NCBI RefSeq assembly: GCF_039530225.1
Contig: NZ_BAAAOH010000001.1
Coordinates: forward strand, 1,302,001-1,366,000
Direction: 5' to 3'
DNA from: Microbacterium pumilum
Lineage (GTDB): Bacteria > Actinomycetota > Actinomycetes > Actinomycetales > Microbacteriaceae
Length of the DNA: 64,000 nt
Shown: positions 62,901 through 64,000 of the stretch, one piece after another
Position numbering within the stretch: position 1 is the first letter of the stretch
How the letters are laid out: every line of letters starts with the position of its first letter
The notes under the pieces: model-generated
Databases searched by the model: none
What the model was told of the DNA's origin: nothing
What the model saw: the letters and a program-made list of their open reading frames with translations, nothing else
Position numbers and translations under genes: made by a program

Positions 62901-64000
62901 GCATCGACGCCACCGACACGGCGATCACCGCGTTCCTGGGTGTGGACCCCGGGACCCTCACGCTCGCGAACATCGACGACGCCTGGACGGCACTGCTCGA
63001 TCGGCTCGCCGGCTTCCTGCGCCTCGCGGCGACGCTCGGCCTGTCGGCCAAGAAGCAGGACCAGTGGCTCGCGCTGTTGGCACCCGGGCTCGATCCCACG
63101 GTCCGGCACGAGCGGCTCGCACCGCTCGTCAAGCTCGGCACGGTCGACCTCACGCACCTGCTCGAGCTCACCGGGATCGACCCGTTCGCCGACGACCTCG
63201 GATCCGCTGATCCATCGCTGCTGCGACTGATCGACGGTGTTGCGCTCCTGAAGGGCACGAAGCTCAAGGTCGCCGACGTCGACTATCTGCTGCGGCATGC
63301 CGACCCGACAGGCAAGCTCGCACCGACGACGGTCGAGGTGCAGCGCGCCCTGGTGACAGTGCGCAACGCGCTCACGGCGGTCGACGTCGAGCTCGCGGTG
63401 GCGGCACCGACCGCCGACCTCGCGGCGGCAGCAGCACGGATGAGCCTCGTCTACGACGCCGCCGTGGTCGACAGGTTCCTTGCGCTCATCGCGGGGACCA
63501 CGACATATGCCGTTCCGTTCATGACAGTGGAGGAGGTCGTGCCGACGCCGCTGGCGGCGATCACGGATGCCGTGCGCATCGATCCGTTCCACAACACGCT
63601 CACATCGACGGGCCCGCTCAGCGCCGCGACCCGCGCCGCGCTCCAGGGAGCGACGGCGGCTCTCACCCTCGCCGATGTCGAGGAAATCGACTCGGCGCCG
63701 GATCTGACCGCCTTCCAAGCCGCCCTCTCCACCGCGCTGCAAGCGCTGGAGGATGCCGCCGCAGACGACCTCGCTGCGCTGAACGAGGACTACCCCGAGC
63801 TCAAGACCCTGTACGACACGCTCGCGACCATCTCCGATCCGGCCGCGCAGGCCGCAGCGCTGGTCGCCGGCATCCTTCCCGAGCTGCGCACTGCGTTGCG
63901 TGCCACGGCCCTGCGCACGACGCTCGCCGCCGTCACGAAGGCCGACGTCGAGGTGCTCGACTCCCTCGCCTCGGCTCCGGACGTCCTGCACGCCGATGCC
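59945..64000 (+). CDS. Second Tc toxin subunit A-like protein, runs off the right edge
   Basis: 1352 codons without a stop, from ATG 59945 with AGGAGA upstream. Residues 1-90 are a transthyretin/CarboxypepD_reg-like module (IDGRVFDQRSRKPLEGLTVE), then an acidic Glu-Pro repeat linker (about 102-113), then a second such module (about 118-210, FSVTGVVTDAAGVAVVGIEV). The TcA hallmark is near residues 635-690: LFGSMDYCSCDHCRSVLSPA, AYLVELLEFID, LDVLLARRPDLQHLGLSCEN, followed by the helical shell typical of TcA. The channel and TcB-binding parts would lie beyond the window. Unlike the TcA at 37517 it lacks a peptidoglycan-binding head, and the equivalent motif there reads LFGSPDACATSPCDSAISPA, so the two are distant paralogues. 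A large antisense frame over this gene is a GC-skew shadow. Confidence 0.88.
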   Translation, partial: MANTIDGRVFDQRSRKPLEGLTVEALTFEPLTRRGTASIGTAQTNADGFFSIDVDPRRFKLLIENAQDVTFRVTGPNREAWIVSGAPTWNGREAGELVSLIVRAPEPEPEPEPEPPTGADETFSVTGVVTDAAGVAVVGIEVEAFDESVTDEVLIGSAPSGADGRYIITYGASAISGKTAADLLVRVRFPDSAVLASSDTRFAAPQHATVDLVVERADVPVDPEYARLLGTVRPILQDRTLGDVDARGVGYLAGRAGWDARGVAMAARADSLSSQTRIPAAHYYALMRAGLPGELDQIHRLGDDALAGALERAIADGVIGADDDIERTLELHRTAAADALRAFRPTGTVSSLGDMLDLRLDADQQQTFVDVLRATNGDPDKLWTGLADRGIAESTITRLQTDGALGELTRQNAPVIGRLVERTNLEDAAELADRGFYRADAWKEIVGDDVPEGLTLDQYTAGLAAQVASRFPGRVTAALVRDDSIAVAPEAKAEVAAFFVKRGETASIGVAPVRTWEGFTDLSAPAREGALKVERLYQISPSDDAMVALSKAGIDSALQVMKYSPDGFVAAFGDQFPSTMEARLAYAKAQEVHTTALTIATQYLAYRNAPNLYAITGSLTHKAPAPAPEVAASATLEDLFGSMDYCSCDHCRSVLSPAAYLVELLEFIDVGDVPHVLDNPLDVLLARRPDLQHLGLSCENTNIALPYVDLVLEILEHWVVNGTLTGYEGHDTRPDAATADLLADPEYVVDAAYDATKAAVYPSPLPFDAPLAHLRTLFEVWDTSLATALDVFGTPADARREWLGLNAQEYALVTDLGFRPLPELFGEPAATTLAALNAIVANAKTFSRLTDVAYTELADILRSPFVNPGVVLVSLLEALKVSLGQIQQRFDGALSDDEFTDLLPDDLDAAPYGGDVLAWLDTNRDLIMSTITLTDMTPPDDDSHECDFGKVELRFALPDMTANLLTEIAYHRMLRFIRLWKKLGWSIDATDTAITAFLGVDPGTLTLANIDDAWTALLDRLAGFLRLAATLGLSAKKQDQWLALLAPGLDPTVRHERLAPLVKLGTVDLTHLLELTGIDPFADDLGSADPSLLRLIDGVALLKGTKLKVADVDYLLRHADPTGKLAPTTVEVQRALVTVRNALTAVDVELAVAAPTADLAAAAARMSLVYDAAVVDRFLALIAGTTTYAVPFMTVEEVVPTPLAAITDAVRIDPFHNTLTSTGPLSAATRAALQGATAALTLADVEEIDSAPDLTAFQAALSTALQALEDAAADDLAALNEDYPELKTLYDTLATISDPAAQAAALVAGILPELRTALRATALRTTLAAVTKADVEVLDSLASAPDVLHADA

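Noticed and set aside
1..64000. tRNA, rRNA, IS elements, integrase or attachment sites around the Tc locus
   Set aside because: I looked for cloverleaf-like ends, transposase motifs and direct repeats flanking 29.6-47 kb and saw none; only the ABC ATPase scar marks a boundary.

Overview
The window is about 64 kb of high-GC DNA (most 60-base lines I hand-counted are near 70% G+C) from an actinobacterium. Codon use with abundant Asp-Ala 'GATGCC' and Ala-Ser 'GCATCC' strings, GTP-dependent PEP carboxykinase, LPXTG-anchored proteins with DUF5979 repeats and MmyB-type regulators all fit Microbacteriaceae, most likely Microbacterium or a close relative. This placement is inference, because no rRNA or marker gene is present. 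I saw no tRNA, rRNA, CRISPR array or insertion sequence.

Layout. 0-6.3 kb: the end of a LuxR-type regulator, an MDR/SDR oxidoreductase pair facing an XRE/MmyB regulator, a cyclophilin-like protein, a second MDR reductase, and three gene remnants (an MFS transporter N-terminus, a YihY/BrkB C-terminal half, a DHFR-family fragment). 6.3-9.8 kb: an LPPTG-anchored Ig/P-domain surface protein divergent from a tail-collar protein. 9.8-17.1 kb: pckG, dinB, a tandem-repeat M23 peptidase, and a tyrosinase translationally coupled to a DUF2182 membrane protein. 17.1-23.6 kb: a 2156-residue wall-anchored protein with 13 DUF5979-like repeats. 23.9-29.4 kb: 6-phosphogluconate dehydrogenase and a divergent sugar-oxidation cluster (Gfo/Idh-aldo/keto reductase fusion facing Gfo/Idh, cupin and TIM-barrel genes).

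29.6-46.9 kb holds the most notable content: a Tc (toxin complex) locus. A single gene encodes a fused TcB-TcC component whose C-terminal tip is lower in G+C and unrecognised. It is followed by a full-length TcA pore subunit that starts with a peptidoglycan-binding domain. Just downstream lies a scar of an oligopeptide ABC ATPase gene. A second, divergent TcA-like gene starts at 59945 and runs off the right edge, so two TcA-type proteins bracket about 13 kb of mostly housekeeping or secreted-enzyme genes: alpha/beta hydrolase, GerW-like protein, TolB-like lipoprotein, LLM oxidoreductase, gamma-glutamyltransferase, CoA-binding protein, aminotransferase, a 50-residue Cys-rich protein, an ExeM/NucH-type nuclease, a membrane protein and an aldo/keto reductase.

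In Tc systems of other bacteria, TcA forms a pentameric translocation channel. The TcB-TcC cocoon docks on it, and the auto-cleaved TcC C-terminus is injected into a eukaryotic target cell. The conserved segments seen here predict the same architecture, with the novelty in the toxin tip, the peptidoglycan-binding head and the actinobacterial host.
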